64,000 nt of DNA from Lactarius indigo (Eukaryota; Basidiomycota; Agaricomycetes; Russulales; Russulaceae). Shown here piece after piece: positions 53,167-62,657 of this stretch (the first letter of the stretch is position 1; each line of letters starts with the position of its first letter). Location of the stretch: assembly GCA_025766275.1 (NCBI GenBank), contig JAFKAC010000027.1, forward strand, positions 310,001 through 374,000. The letters are read 5' to 3'. The notes under the pieces are model-generated. The model did not search any database and was not told the origin of the DNA. It worked only from the letters and a program-made list of their open reading frames with translations. Position numbers and translations under genes: made by a program.

Positions 53167-54270
53167 AGAATGGCCACCCAGGTACGCGCAGCCGCCTTTG
53201 TCACACTTCCCAGTATGCTTATCAACCCGCAGTGGTCCAAAACGGCGAAAGCTGAGAACACCCACATCATCGCGTCATCACTCACTTCTGCTTTGAACCG
53301 TGATGATGGCCATGTCAGTTCCCCTCCGCATCATCTCCTGTTATCTTCCCAACGTCAAGCAGCTGTCTGTTTGCCTATCGTAACTTTCCTGCCCATGGAC
53401 CCCTTCATAACACCTCAGCATGTCCCATTGTCCCAAGAGTCCCTCTTCTACGCAAATTATGGAAAACCCACACAGAAATTTCTTAGGATCGGGAACATCT
53501 TTCTTATTCGTTACTGGCTTTCCACAGAGCCTTCTGTTGTTTGTCGGCAACCTCTGCGAATCTCAGCTGCGCGCCTGCAGATCTTTCACAAGAGAGTGCA
53601 GGACACCAATGAGGTTGAAGGTGGGTGCGTGTCTTACTATTTTGGTGATCGTGTGGGAAGTGCTCAGGTTCTCACTCCAGAGGCATCTGTCCTTGGCGAT
53701 GTCAGCTATTGGCGGTGGATGTGCATATCTCCATGCACATTCCAGGCCCAGCTGAGGGCCTGCGTGTCTCATATGAACATCTCACCCGGTGTATTCTGTG
53801 CCCCGAAGATTTCCTTGCGCACGCTCCTTCTCCTATAGGTGATCATCGAACTTCTGTCTTCTGCTCTTGACATGTGTGTGCGCAGACTCTCACTTCACTG
53901 CCAACCAGAAATGCCGGCTTCGATGCTGTACTACCGTCCTCCTCTTTGCATCGTGCTGCCCTCAAGTTCGCAAATGACAAACGCGAATTCGTACTCATAC
54001 ACACTCTGTGCTGGTATCCCTCATTCAAATGAGGATGCATCCATGCTCGCGAGGCGTGCATCCAACCTGACAACGTGCGCTGGTCCAGGTTCAGTTGTGA
54101 GCCTTGATGCGCTCATCGTGTCGCATCCTGCTATTCACACTCGACGTCTACCACGCTCCCATAGAATGGATGACACTCTTACCATAGACATAGGCGCTCT
54201 CCCTTCACTGTGTGCTAGCGCTGGCCGGGACTACCGACCCTGCCACGTGGGCTGCCTCAGTGGCCCCTAA
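53167..54270 (+). other. Two consecutive unidentified plus-strand frames
   Basis: 53170-53838 (from MATQVRAAAFV) and 53839-54270 are open with few internal Met and no motif I know. The upstream part overlaps the start of DUF6535 copy 3 on the other strand. Could be a decayed gene or chance. No function is proposed. Confidence 0.2.
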
Positions 54271-55140
54271 CGCGACTTGTGGTATGGACAGTGGCTGTGG
54301 TGATGGCAATGGGGGTGAGAGCATATTTTTTCCAGTGAGCTGATGTGTGGACAAGAATCGGTGCTTTCGCTCATAGGAAGAACTCGTATCCGTTGTTGTT
54401 TACCCTGTGCTACCGATGACTGACGTTGATCTACAGTCAACATCCTAGGAATGAACTGACGCAGGCGAGTACTCGCCGTGCCTACGCTGACGATGTGTAT
54501 GCTAATGGTAGGCTGTTGGCGCTAATGATGTTATCTTATCTTATCTAGTCGCACAAAAATTGATCCGCTTTCCACACTCACCATAACTCCGGTACTGTCG
54601 CTACAATACATGTTCGTCCCTACTGTCTATGCACCCATCCCCGACTTATCACACGTCCCAACCAGATCTTAATATGCCGTCTTTTAGGGCTTCTTTCCTC
54701 TGAATCTAGGTGTCACGCCACCTGTCCCATACTGTGCCTCATCCGTCTAATCACGCGCCTAAGCCTCACAACGCTTCGCCCCACAGATTCCCACATCTTT
54801 GTACACTGGCTCCTCTGAAATTCGCAGCTTCCTGCTACTCTGACATTTGGCGGGCCTCTAGCATCGGGCTGGTACGATGATACATGTATCCAATCCAATC
54901 AGGTTTCCCCAAGCATGATCGTGATAGCTAGCTCAGTAGCATCCGTCCCAGTCTCGACAGCATTTGCAACATATTTTCATATTTATTACAAAGTACTCAT
55001 GGATACACATTTTACCATACTATCCCTATCTTGTAAGTGTGAAGTTATTTATATACATCAGAAAATCCCGAGACGAGTACAATAATGGTAACACTGAGAG
55101 CACAACAGGAACGCTTATTCGGTCAAGGGTAAATGTTCTA
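54271..55140. other. Intergenic, no gene seen
   Basis: The right end (about 54960-55140) is AT-rich and resembles in position the 3' untranslated part of the DUF6535 copies. Confidence 0.35.
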
Positions 55141-56281
55141 TACGATATTGTACTGGCCATGCGAAACGTGCGGAGGACAATCTCCTGTATACCCGGAACC
55201 CCGTGAAGGACCTACGGTAGCCACGTCAGCAACTGAAGATGGTGACGGCGACTGTGGTGGAAGATCTCGGGCAGCAATAATATTTTCTCAAATCGCTGAA
55301 GGGGGATCAAGAGCATCCCTCTCCATGTGCAATGCAGCCTCCACACTACTCTCTCGCTCAGCAGCTGGAATTAGATCTGGTGCAGAAGCTAGCCACGGAC
55401 GAGATGTGCTGGGAATTGCCGGAGCTAGCAGCGGCGTATGAGATCCTGGTGAAGAGGGTGCATGGTCAGTCAGACCCAGTCACAGGAGAGTCGTAACACT
55501 GCTACGGACCTGTAAGGAACACGTTTCCAAGAACTGGAGTGGGAGAAGGTAGTGATGGAACGCCTAGAACATCCGGAGAAGTGCCGCGGTCTTCGACGTG
55601 CTGAACGGCAATGACGCCAGGAAGGGGTACTAAAGTCTTCGAGCCAGGAGGAAGGGCAGTCACGGAGGGTTCCGGGGTTGGGAGCGGTGTAATTGTTGTG
55701 GAAGTATCAACATCGCCTTGTAACACACGAACACTGGCAGTAACCGGATCATGGGAAGCGGGAGGAATGTGGAGGTCTTCAGCGGCCATCTGATGAGGGG
55801 GGTTGAGCGACTCTGGAACGAATATATAGTGTTGAGGCGGTCGTACACTAGTAAGGGTTTCATTGACAAGAGGAGGGGCGGGTACGTGCGAGGAAGGCGC
55901 ATCGGGACTGACAAGTGAAGCAGGGAGAAGCGTAGCAGCGCGAGAAAAGGTCGTGGAGGCAGAATTGCTGTGAATATGGCCAGTGACGTTGCACATCGGA
56001 TACGAGGATGGCTGTCCCGAGAGGGCCTCCCAATTGCCCGTGGAGGCGGAGAATCGTGTCGGGGCAGAACCGGTACCTTGGTGCAGAGCGACATAAATGT
56101 TGCGAATCTGTCGGATAATATACAACGTGATCGTCTCGTCGTCATCGTTCAGTGCTTTGAGAACAATTTGGTTCCACAGAGCACAGAACTCGTGCTGTAG
56201 TTCCGGTGACGTATCTTGCACGTTGAATTTTGAGGTTGTTTCTAGAACCCTTGAGAACTCGATCCGGGGCCAAGACAGTTT
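55141..56281 (-). pseudogene. DUF6535 copy 4, C-terminal tail
   Basis: Minus strand from 56281: WPRIEFSRVLETTSKFNVQD, SPELQHEFCALWNQIVLKAL (near 56180), YVALHQGTGSAPTRFSAST, then a serine/proline-rich tail. The frame shifts or stops near 55500. Further left LDPPSAI is followed by TGA at 55288-55290 where copy 2 has CGC/arginine (AIREN), then GDCPPHVSHGQYNIV and a stop at 55141. Copia C (from 56282) cuts the gene, so its N-terminal part should lie right of the window. Confidence 0.75.
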
Positions 56282-56680
56282 TGTAAGTTATGGATAGTTT
56301 TGGGAGCTTGGAAGCAGCGCGCGAGGCGAACTAGAAAGGACAGATAATCTCAGTATCGCGCGTGTACGAGCGATGTCTGTATTGTATTTACCTAGAAAGG
56401 ACGGATAATCTTTCTAGGCGTAAGCGTGCTGAAAGTAAACGAGTGGTAAAGTAAGCTCACCTCAGTATCGTGCGTGTACGAGCGATGTCTGAGGTGCTAG
56501 GTACGAGGGAACGAAAGTACTTGTACTACGGAGTCAAAAGATGTAATACGTATGGCTGTCATGCTAACAGATATTCAGGGGGACAGGCGATGGACAGTTG
56601 TATTGTGCTAGAGTAAGGTTTTAGAGTACGCGTGACGGAAGCAAATGTTCATCGCGCATTATCTGCGCTCGATCTCAACA
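56282..56680 (-). repeat. 3' LTR of copia C
   Basis: About 399 bp; minus strand TGTTGAGATCGAGC to CCATAACTTACA. The right end is fixed by the adjacent polypurine tract, the left end by TG plus the switch to DUF6535 coding sequence. It contains a repeated block (cgtgtacgagcgatgtctg at about 56360 and 56474). Confidence 0.75.
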
Positions 56681-56690
56681 CTCCCCCTCA
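56681..56690 (-). other. Polypurine tract of copia C, containing the pol stop
   Basis: Minus strand TGAGGGGGAG abuts the LTR; its first three bases (56690-56688) are the stop codon of the polyprotein. Confidence 0.75.
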
Positions 56691-59233
56691 CTTCGCATGG
56701 AGGCCAAGTCCTGCGGCGAAGTGCTTCACCTTGGGAGATGGGAGCGCCTTCGTGAGCACGTCGGCCACCATGTCTTCAGTTGGGCAGTAGATGAGCCGGA
56801 CGACACCCTGTTCGACTACCCAACGAATAAAATGGTAACGCATGTCGATGTGTTTCGTGCGGGCGTGGTACTGGTGGTTGCGGGCGAGCGCGATGGCCGA
56901 CTGATTGTCGCACAGCATCGTCGTCGCGTCCTTGAAGGGACCGAACACGTCGGAGAGGAGGCTGTGCATCCAGAGCACCTCCTTCAATCCGTGCGTCGCC
57001 GCGACGTACTCGCTCTCGGTGGTGGACAGGGAGACAATCTCCTGTCGCTTTGAGGACCATGAGACGGCGCCACCGTCGATGAGGAACGCGTAACCGGAGA
57101 TGGCGCGTCGGTCTTCTGCCATGCTGCCATCTGCATCGGTATAGCCCGTGAGGGCGCGTTGCGTCTCGCCGTACGAAAGCCACAGGTCGCGGGTGCCAGC
57201 CAGATAGCGAAAGATTCGCTTTACAGCTTCCCAATGCGCGGGCCCTGGGTTCATCGAGAAGCATGCCACGGTGGACACGGCGAATGAGATGTCGGGGTGT
57301 GTGGTGAGTGCAGCCCAGTTGAGGGCGCCGACGGCCTCGCGATAGGGGACGTCACGCATGACCGCGAATTCCGCTGCGTTTGCAGGGGCCTGCTCGGATG
57401 TGAGTCGGGCTTGCACGTCCATTGGCGTAGAGAGGGGCTTGAGGTCGGTGAGATGGAAACGGTTGAGAATGGCGTCGATGTACGCATGCTGGGAGAGGTG
57501 GATGGTGCCGGCTGCACGGTCGCGCTTCACCTCGATGCCAAGCATCCAGTGAAGCTCGCCCAAGTTGGTGACTTCAACGTGCTCGGCGAGGCCGCGCTTG
57601 AAGTCCTCGACGAGGGGTTGGCCGCTCGCAGCGATGGTGCAGTCGTCGACGTGCACGGCGATGACTATGGCCTTGCGCGTCTTCGCGTTGGTTTTGTGGT
57701 AGACGGCCTGGTCGACGGAGCATTGGGTGAAGCCGAGGGTGGTGAGGATGTGGGTGAAAGTCTGGTACCAGCGGCGCCTGGCCTGCTTCAAGCCGTACAA
57801 GGCCTTCTGCAGTCGCAGGACTTGCGTCCCCGAGGCCGGTGCCGCGTACCCAGGTGGTTGTTGCATATACAGCACCTCATTGTCGCGTAGTACGCCATTG
57901 AGGTATGCACCCTTGATGTCGACTTGGTGCAGGACGAGGGTGAGGCGGTTGGCCATTGCGATGATCGCGCGCGAGGACGTGAGCTTCGCGACTGGCGCGA
58001 ATGTGTTGTCATAGTCCACGCCGTCGATTTGCGAAAAACCTTGGGCGACGAGCCGGGCTTTGTAGTGGGCGATGTTCCCCGCGGCGTCCTTCTTTGCCTT
58101 GAAGACCCACTTCGAGCCAATGACGTTGGCTCCAGGTGGGGGCTCCTCCAGGTGCCAGGTGCCGGCGGTGTTGAGCGTGGTGAGCTCCTCGTCAATGGCC
58201 TTCTCCCAGAGAAGCCAGTCTGGGCGACGCTTCGCCTCGGCCAGCGTTCTCGGCTCTAGGGCCTCCACCTCTGCGGTCTCGGCGGCGAGGACATGCTCGA
58301 GCCAGCCTGAGTCCTCGAGTGCGTCGAGAGCTGTGTCGACTGCCCACACTCCCCCTGTCTCCTCGGTGTCTCCATTGAATCCGCCTGGGAGCTGAAGTCT
58401 GGCAGGGATGATGGGGTCTGAGCGGCGCGCTGACGACACGCCTACGCCCTCGAGTAGGTGGCGTAGCGTGCGTGAGGGCTGTTGAGTCCTGGTCGGCCGT
58501 GGTGTTCTCCACGGGTCGGTCTCGCTGTCCCCTTCCGCGCTCTCGGATGTTGAGGTCTCGGATAGTGGTGTGAGGGGTGATAGGGGTGATGATGGGCTCG
58601 GCGTGTGCTGCGTGAGGGTCTTGATGGGTGGTAGTGAAGGTTGAGAGGAAGGGGTGGAAGAAGTTGAGGGGGTCGACGGCGCGGCATGCTGCTCGCCCTC
58701 CGTACCTGGGATCAATATTCCCTCCCCCTCGAGCTGCTGTGCCGTGCTAAAGTGCACATTGCGCTCCATCGTAACGCCCCGCGTGGCCGGGAAATACACA
58801 CGATGTGCGTGTGACTCGGTTTCGAAGCTGAGCCAATGGCCTTCGCGTGCGTGTGCGTCAAACTTGGTGCCCGTGGGGTTATGCACCCACATGTGTGCGC
58901 CCCACTGCTGCAAGCCCGAGAGGTCAGGTGCACGTCCGAACAGCGCCTGGAAAGGCGTCAGGCCATCGAGGGCCCGCGTCGCCGTGCGGTTTTTCAGCCA
59001 GGTGGCGTGCCGCAGCGCTTCGCCCCATAAGAACTTGGGGAGGCCGCTTGAATGGGTGAACGCGCGGAGGCATTCCGCGATGGTGCGGTTCAGCCGTTTG
59101 GCGACGCCGTTGAGCTGGGGGGTGTCGTGGACGGTGAGACGGCGGGTGGTGCCAGCCTCCTTGAGGTGCTGGTCAAACGCCTCGCTGAGGTATTCGCCGC
59201 CGCGGTCTGAGCGAAGGACTTTGATGCCAGTGC
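56688..59233 (-). pseudogene. Copia C integrase C-terminal half, RT and RNase H
   Basis: Open from the solo LTR junction (59233) to the stop at 56688, about 848 codons. Integrase second aspartate LRSDRGGEYLS (near 59205); the usual NGVAER block reads NGVAKRLNRT (near 59100), so the third catalytic acid is lysine (codon AAA). RT: WHLEEPPPGANVIGSKWVFK, YDNTFAPVAKL, HQVDIKGAYLNGVL, GLKQARRRWY and HVDDCTIAA (near 57660, HVDD for YVDD). RNase H: GYTDADGSMAEDRRAISGY, LSTTESEYVAATHGLKE, CDNQSAIALARN. The frame is long and clean, but the integrase would be inactive. Confidence 0.9.
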
Positions 59234-59770
59234 TGTCACGTTTCGACTCTATAACGATGTATTCGACTCGAACCCTTACTGTACCGGTTGCGATTACGGC
59301 TGTAAGGTATATTAGTCACGGACTTACTTACGGTGATACGGCAGTACGATGGGAGATACGACCGATAGCTGACTGAGCGGTGCCTGGATGACTCGATACT
59401 AGTACAGGTACTAGTAGTATTAGGATTGCGATGTTTCTGCGATACGTTGGACGCTACATTACTGTGACTCATAGCAGCGCTTGAAAGCCTGCTCAATTTG
59501 TATTTAATCTGACTTGCGAAGACCAAGATACGCCATCTTGGTCTTCTTGAATCGTCACTTGTTGTTTCTTCCCTTTCTCTTCGCCTTCGCCTCAGATATC
59601 TGTCCGACTTCGCTCGTGACATAGATCAGGTGACCTATTGGTATACCTCCACGTATTTACCACAGCGTACGCTTGGACCTCCGCGTCTTCAAGCCAGAAG
59701 GATCGTTACATCGCTAAGTTGTTACCGCTACTCCGCGCTCAAGTTAAGCTAACGCTGTGACAGCGTTACA
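59234..59770 (+). repeat. Solo LTR of gypsy family 1 in copia C integrase
   Basis: 537 bp, TGTCACGTTTCGACTC to GACAGCGTTACA. Flanks agtgc (59229-59233) and ggtgc (59771-59775), one A/G difference. TATTTAAT (59501) and ATCTTGGTCTT (59535) keep the 34-bp spacing; the hairpin arms are intact. Dropping it and one target copy joins MMQQHCT to GIKVLRSDRGGEY in frame. Confidence 0.93.
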
Positions 59771-60076
59771 GGTGCAGTGCTGCTGCATCATGGCCCACTT
59801 CTCGAACGCCTTGTACACGCCAAGAGCCTCTGCTTTCGTGCGCAGGAGGTACGTGACTGTGTACCTGGTGGCGTCGTCTGTGAAAGTGATGAAGTACCGG
59901 CACCCGCGCTTGCTAGCGACGGGCGACGGTCCCCACACGTCCGTGTGGACTTCCTCGCCGAAGCGTTGGGCCTGTGGGCCGACGCGCATCTTTGGGATGG
60001 GCTTGCGGGTCGCGCGCGCAAATATGCAGGCGTTGCACTCCGCCTCTTGCGAGTTGGGATCGAGCTTGATCCCAGT
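59771..60076 (-). pseudogene. Copia C integrase, zinc-finger end and first aspartate
   Basis: Minus strand: ECNACIFARATRKPIPKM (the CxxC of the HHCC finger), then EEVHTDVWGPSP with the first catalytic aspartate, YFITFTDDATRYTVTYLLRT and KAFEKWAMMQQHC. Cut on the right by G5 and on the left by the solo LTR. Confidence 0.88.
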
Positions 60077-60577
60077 TGTTACGTTTCGACTGAGACCCTT
60101 ACTGTACCGGTTGCAACTACGGCGGTAAGGTAGATTAGTTGCGGACTTAATTACGACAGCGCGGTGATACGGTAGTACGATAGGAGATATGGCATCGATA
60201 GCTGACTGAGAATGGACGCCACTAATACTAGTACTAGTAGTATTAGGGTTCGAGTTGTTTCTGCGACACGTTGGACGCTACTTTACAGTGACTCATAGCA
60301 GCGCTTGAAAGCCTGCTCGATATGTATTTAAGCTCTCTTGTGAAGACCAAGATACGCCATCTTGGTCTTCTTGAATCGTCACTTGTTTTCTGTTCTCTCA
60401 TTCTTCGACCATCCGACTTCGTTCGTGAACAAGACTTCTGACTTGCCAGTGTACCTCCAGAGTATTCACTAGGGCAAGGGCTTGGACCTTCGCGTCTTCA
60501 AGTTAGACAACCGTTGCTTCGCTAAGTTGTTACCGCCGCTTGCGCTCAAGTCGAGCTAACGTCGTGACGGCGTAACA
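60077..60577 (+). repeat. 5' LTR of G5
   Basis: 501 bp, TGTTACGTTTCGACTG to GGCGTAACA. TATTTAAG at 60325 and predicted start ATCTTGGTCTT at 60359-60369; hairpin arms present. Confidence 0.93.
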
Positions 60578-60579
60578 TC

Positions 60580-60590
60580 AAGACCAAGAT
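60580..60590 (+). other. Self-priming site (PBS) of G5
   Basis: AAGACCAAGAT, 2 nt after the LTR, complementary to 60359-60369. Confidence 0.75.
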
Positions 60591-60596
60591 ACCACC

Positions 60597-62657
60597 GTGG
60601 CCGTAACAACAAGAGATCAGTGGACGAGCTTCCGTCCATATTCGCTCCCAAGGAGAGGAGAGCATAACGTCCCTACGCGCTTTCTACAAGCTGCCAGTTG
60701 GAGGGAAAGACAAGAAGAAACCGGATACTTTGTAGAGTTTAACGGACCTAGCAGATTCCGACCAGTTGAGTTTAACTTCGACCACTTGTGTTGGACAGAA
60801 GTTACGTGGAATCCCATAGAACGCCAGTGGGACGTTGTACGACCGGCAGGACCCCGATATCGGTGTGATATCGACGCCCGAGAACTCAACAGCAGAGCAG
60901 ATTGGGGCCCCATCGACGGACAAGTACGAGAACACTCCACAGGAGAAGTAGTGTCAGAAGAAGAAGAGCAAAGCCAAGAAGAAGAAGAAAGTGAAGGACG
61001 GGAACCGGATCAAACAGAGACTAGTGGAGGAGCAATACAAGACCTCCTCATCGAACGAGCTGAGTCCGCGCATATTACAGAACCAGAACCGATTCACATT
61101 CGATCACCAGCCATTATGGCAACACTAACGCAAGCAATGGAAGAAGTCGCGATTGAAGAAGCACGCGTAATACGAGAAGAGGCGAGAGAAATCCTCATGC
61201 CCATTAACCCCGAGACCGGCGTGCGGATGACCGCAGACGACGCCGCCATCTTTCGAGCTATCGGGTCCGATCGGGGAGACCCACCAACAGGACGACGACC
61301 TGCGCTGGAACTCCCCCCAGGCATAGGAGGACCAGGAGACGATCCACCACCGCCACCAGGAGGAGGTATCCCATTTGATTTACGAAGAACCGAGCCACCA
61401 AGAGGACCACCCGCCGGACCACCCGGTGGAGGAGGAGGCGGTGGAGGAGGAGGTGGTGGAGGCGCCGGAGGGGGGCATCAAAACGAAAAACTAACCGGCG
61501 AGCCACCTTCCATTTTTGATGGAGACAGACTCAAAGTAGACCAATTCCTGACCCAGTGGCACGTTTACTGGGGTATGAACCTAGACGCTCCCATCATGCG
61601 CAACGATTACAGAAGATGTCTTCTGTTTCTTTCCTACATCAAGGGCGGAGCAGTCAGCGAGTGGGTCCTATCCTTCCTGAACTGGCTCAATCGGCAAATA
61701 CAACGAGGGATCAATCCCTACACTCGAGAACTATGGGACGCCGTGGCCGATGGCTTTAGCCAACGATTTGAAAACACGCTGGAACGAGAACAGGCGCAGG
61801 CGATACTACGAAAAGGATTCAGAATGACGGGAGAGGATATTGACAAGTACGTCAATGACTTCGAACAGCTCGCACGGAAAGCTCACTACCGCCTCAACGA
61901 ACCACAAACGATCGACCTTTTTACGTCGGGTCTACCCAAGGAGCTGTTCAAAAACGCATTCCAATTCGACGATCCAATCACGTTCGACGATTGGAAGAGG
62001 GCCGTACTCAAACGACAGAAAAATTACATCCATCTTAAGGCGAGACTCAACGAGTACAAGAATACGACAACGCAGCCAAAGAAGCAGAGCGGCAATGCGG
62101 GGTGGACACTTCCGCAAAACCTACCTCAAACCAACCCGTGGGCGATGGATACCTCGGCTGATCGCGCCAGGGTAAGGCTCGCAGGATCAGAAGAGATCGA
62201 CTTCAACAAACTGCCACATCACGATTGGCAGACACCGCCTTTCCCACCAAGAGGGGGGCCGGGAGCAAGAGGACGAGGAAGAGGGGGATCCCGAAGGGAC
62301 TTGAGGAACGTCCTCTGTTATAACTGTCATGCTCCAGGGCACCTCTCACGAAATTGTCCTCACCCCCGCGTCCAGAGGCAATGGCAGACAACGCCATCAA
62401 GCAGCAGAATGACCGAGACGTGGCCACCCCAGTGGTCTACTTCGCAAGGGCCGACATCGCAGTACGAACCCTCACTACCAGGGTACGCGACGCCGGCGCC
62501 CAGCGCAACCCCGATACCACAAATAAACGCGGCAACAACAAAAACGCCTGGAGAACAGGCAAAGGAGTGGCTCACGCAGGTGGCCAATAGTACGGATGAG
62601 GTGAAGGACCTCATACTTCAAGATCTATGGGGAAAAGAGGGTTTTCGGGACGCCTAA
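60597..62657 (+). CDS. G5 Gag (GUG start)
   Basis: 686 codons from GTG in ACCACCGTGGCC to TAA at 62655; intact. Same domains as G2 Gag: acidic N-terminal region, glycine run, capsid region, RG segment, CCHC knuckle CYNCHAPGHLSRNC near 62325. From the predicted transcript start to beyond codon 60 I find no ATG in any frame. Confidence 0.92.
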   Translation: MAVTTRDQWTSFRPYSLPRRGEHNVPTRFLQAASWRERQEETGYFVEFNGPSRFRPVEFNFDHLCWTEVTWNPIERQWDVVRPAGPRYRCDIDARELNSRADWGPIDGQVREHSTGEVVSEEEEQSQEEEESEGREPDQTETSGGAIQDLLIERAESAHITEPEPIHIRSPAIMATLTQAMEEVAIEEARVIREEAREILMPINPETGVRMTADDAAIFRAIGSDRGDPPTGRRPALELPPGIGGPGDDPPPPPGGGIPFDLRRTEPPRGPPAGPPGGGGGGGGGGGGGAGGGHQNEKLTGEPPSIFDGDRLKVDQFLTQWHVYWGMNLDAPIMRNDYRRCLLFLSYIKGGAVSEWVLSFLNWLNRQIQRGINPYTRELWDAVADGFSQRFENTLEREQAQAILRKGFRMTGEDIDKYVNDFEQLARKAHYRLNEPQTIDLFTSGLPKELFKNAFQFDDPITFDDWKRAVLKRQKNYIHLKARLNEYKNTTTQPKKQSGNAGWTLPQNLPQTNPWAMDTSADRARVRLAGSEEIDFNKLPHHDWQTPPFPPRGGPGARGRGRGGSRRDLRNVLCYNCHAPGHLSRNCPHPRVQRQWQTTPSSSRMTETWPPQWSTSQGPTSQYEPSLPGYATPAPSATPIPQINAATTKTPGEQAKEWLTQVANSTDEVKDLILQDLWGKEGFRDA
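62639..62645 (+). promoter_or_regulatory. -1 frameshift heptamer of G5
   Basis: G_GGT_TTT in the gag register; after slippage the pol frame reads GFSGRLNPSVW. Confidence 0.68.

Noticed and set aside
55133..55441. Plus-strand frame at the end of DUF6535 copy 4
   Set aside because: The minus strand of the same stretch matches the DUF6535 tail, which explains the composition.
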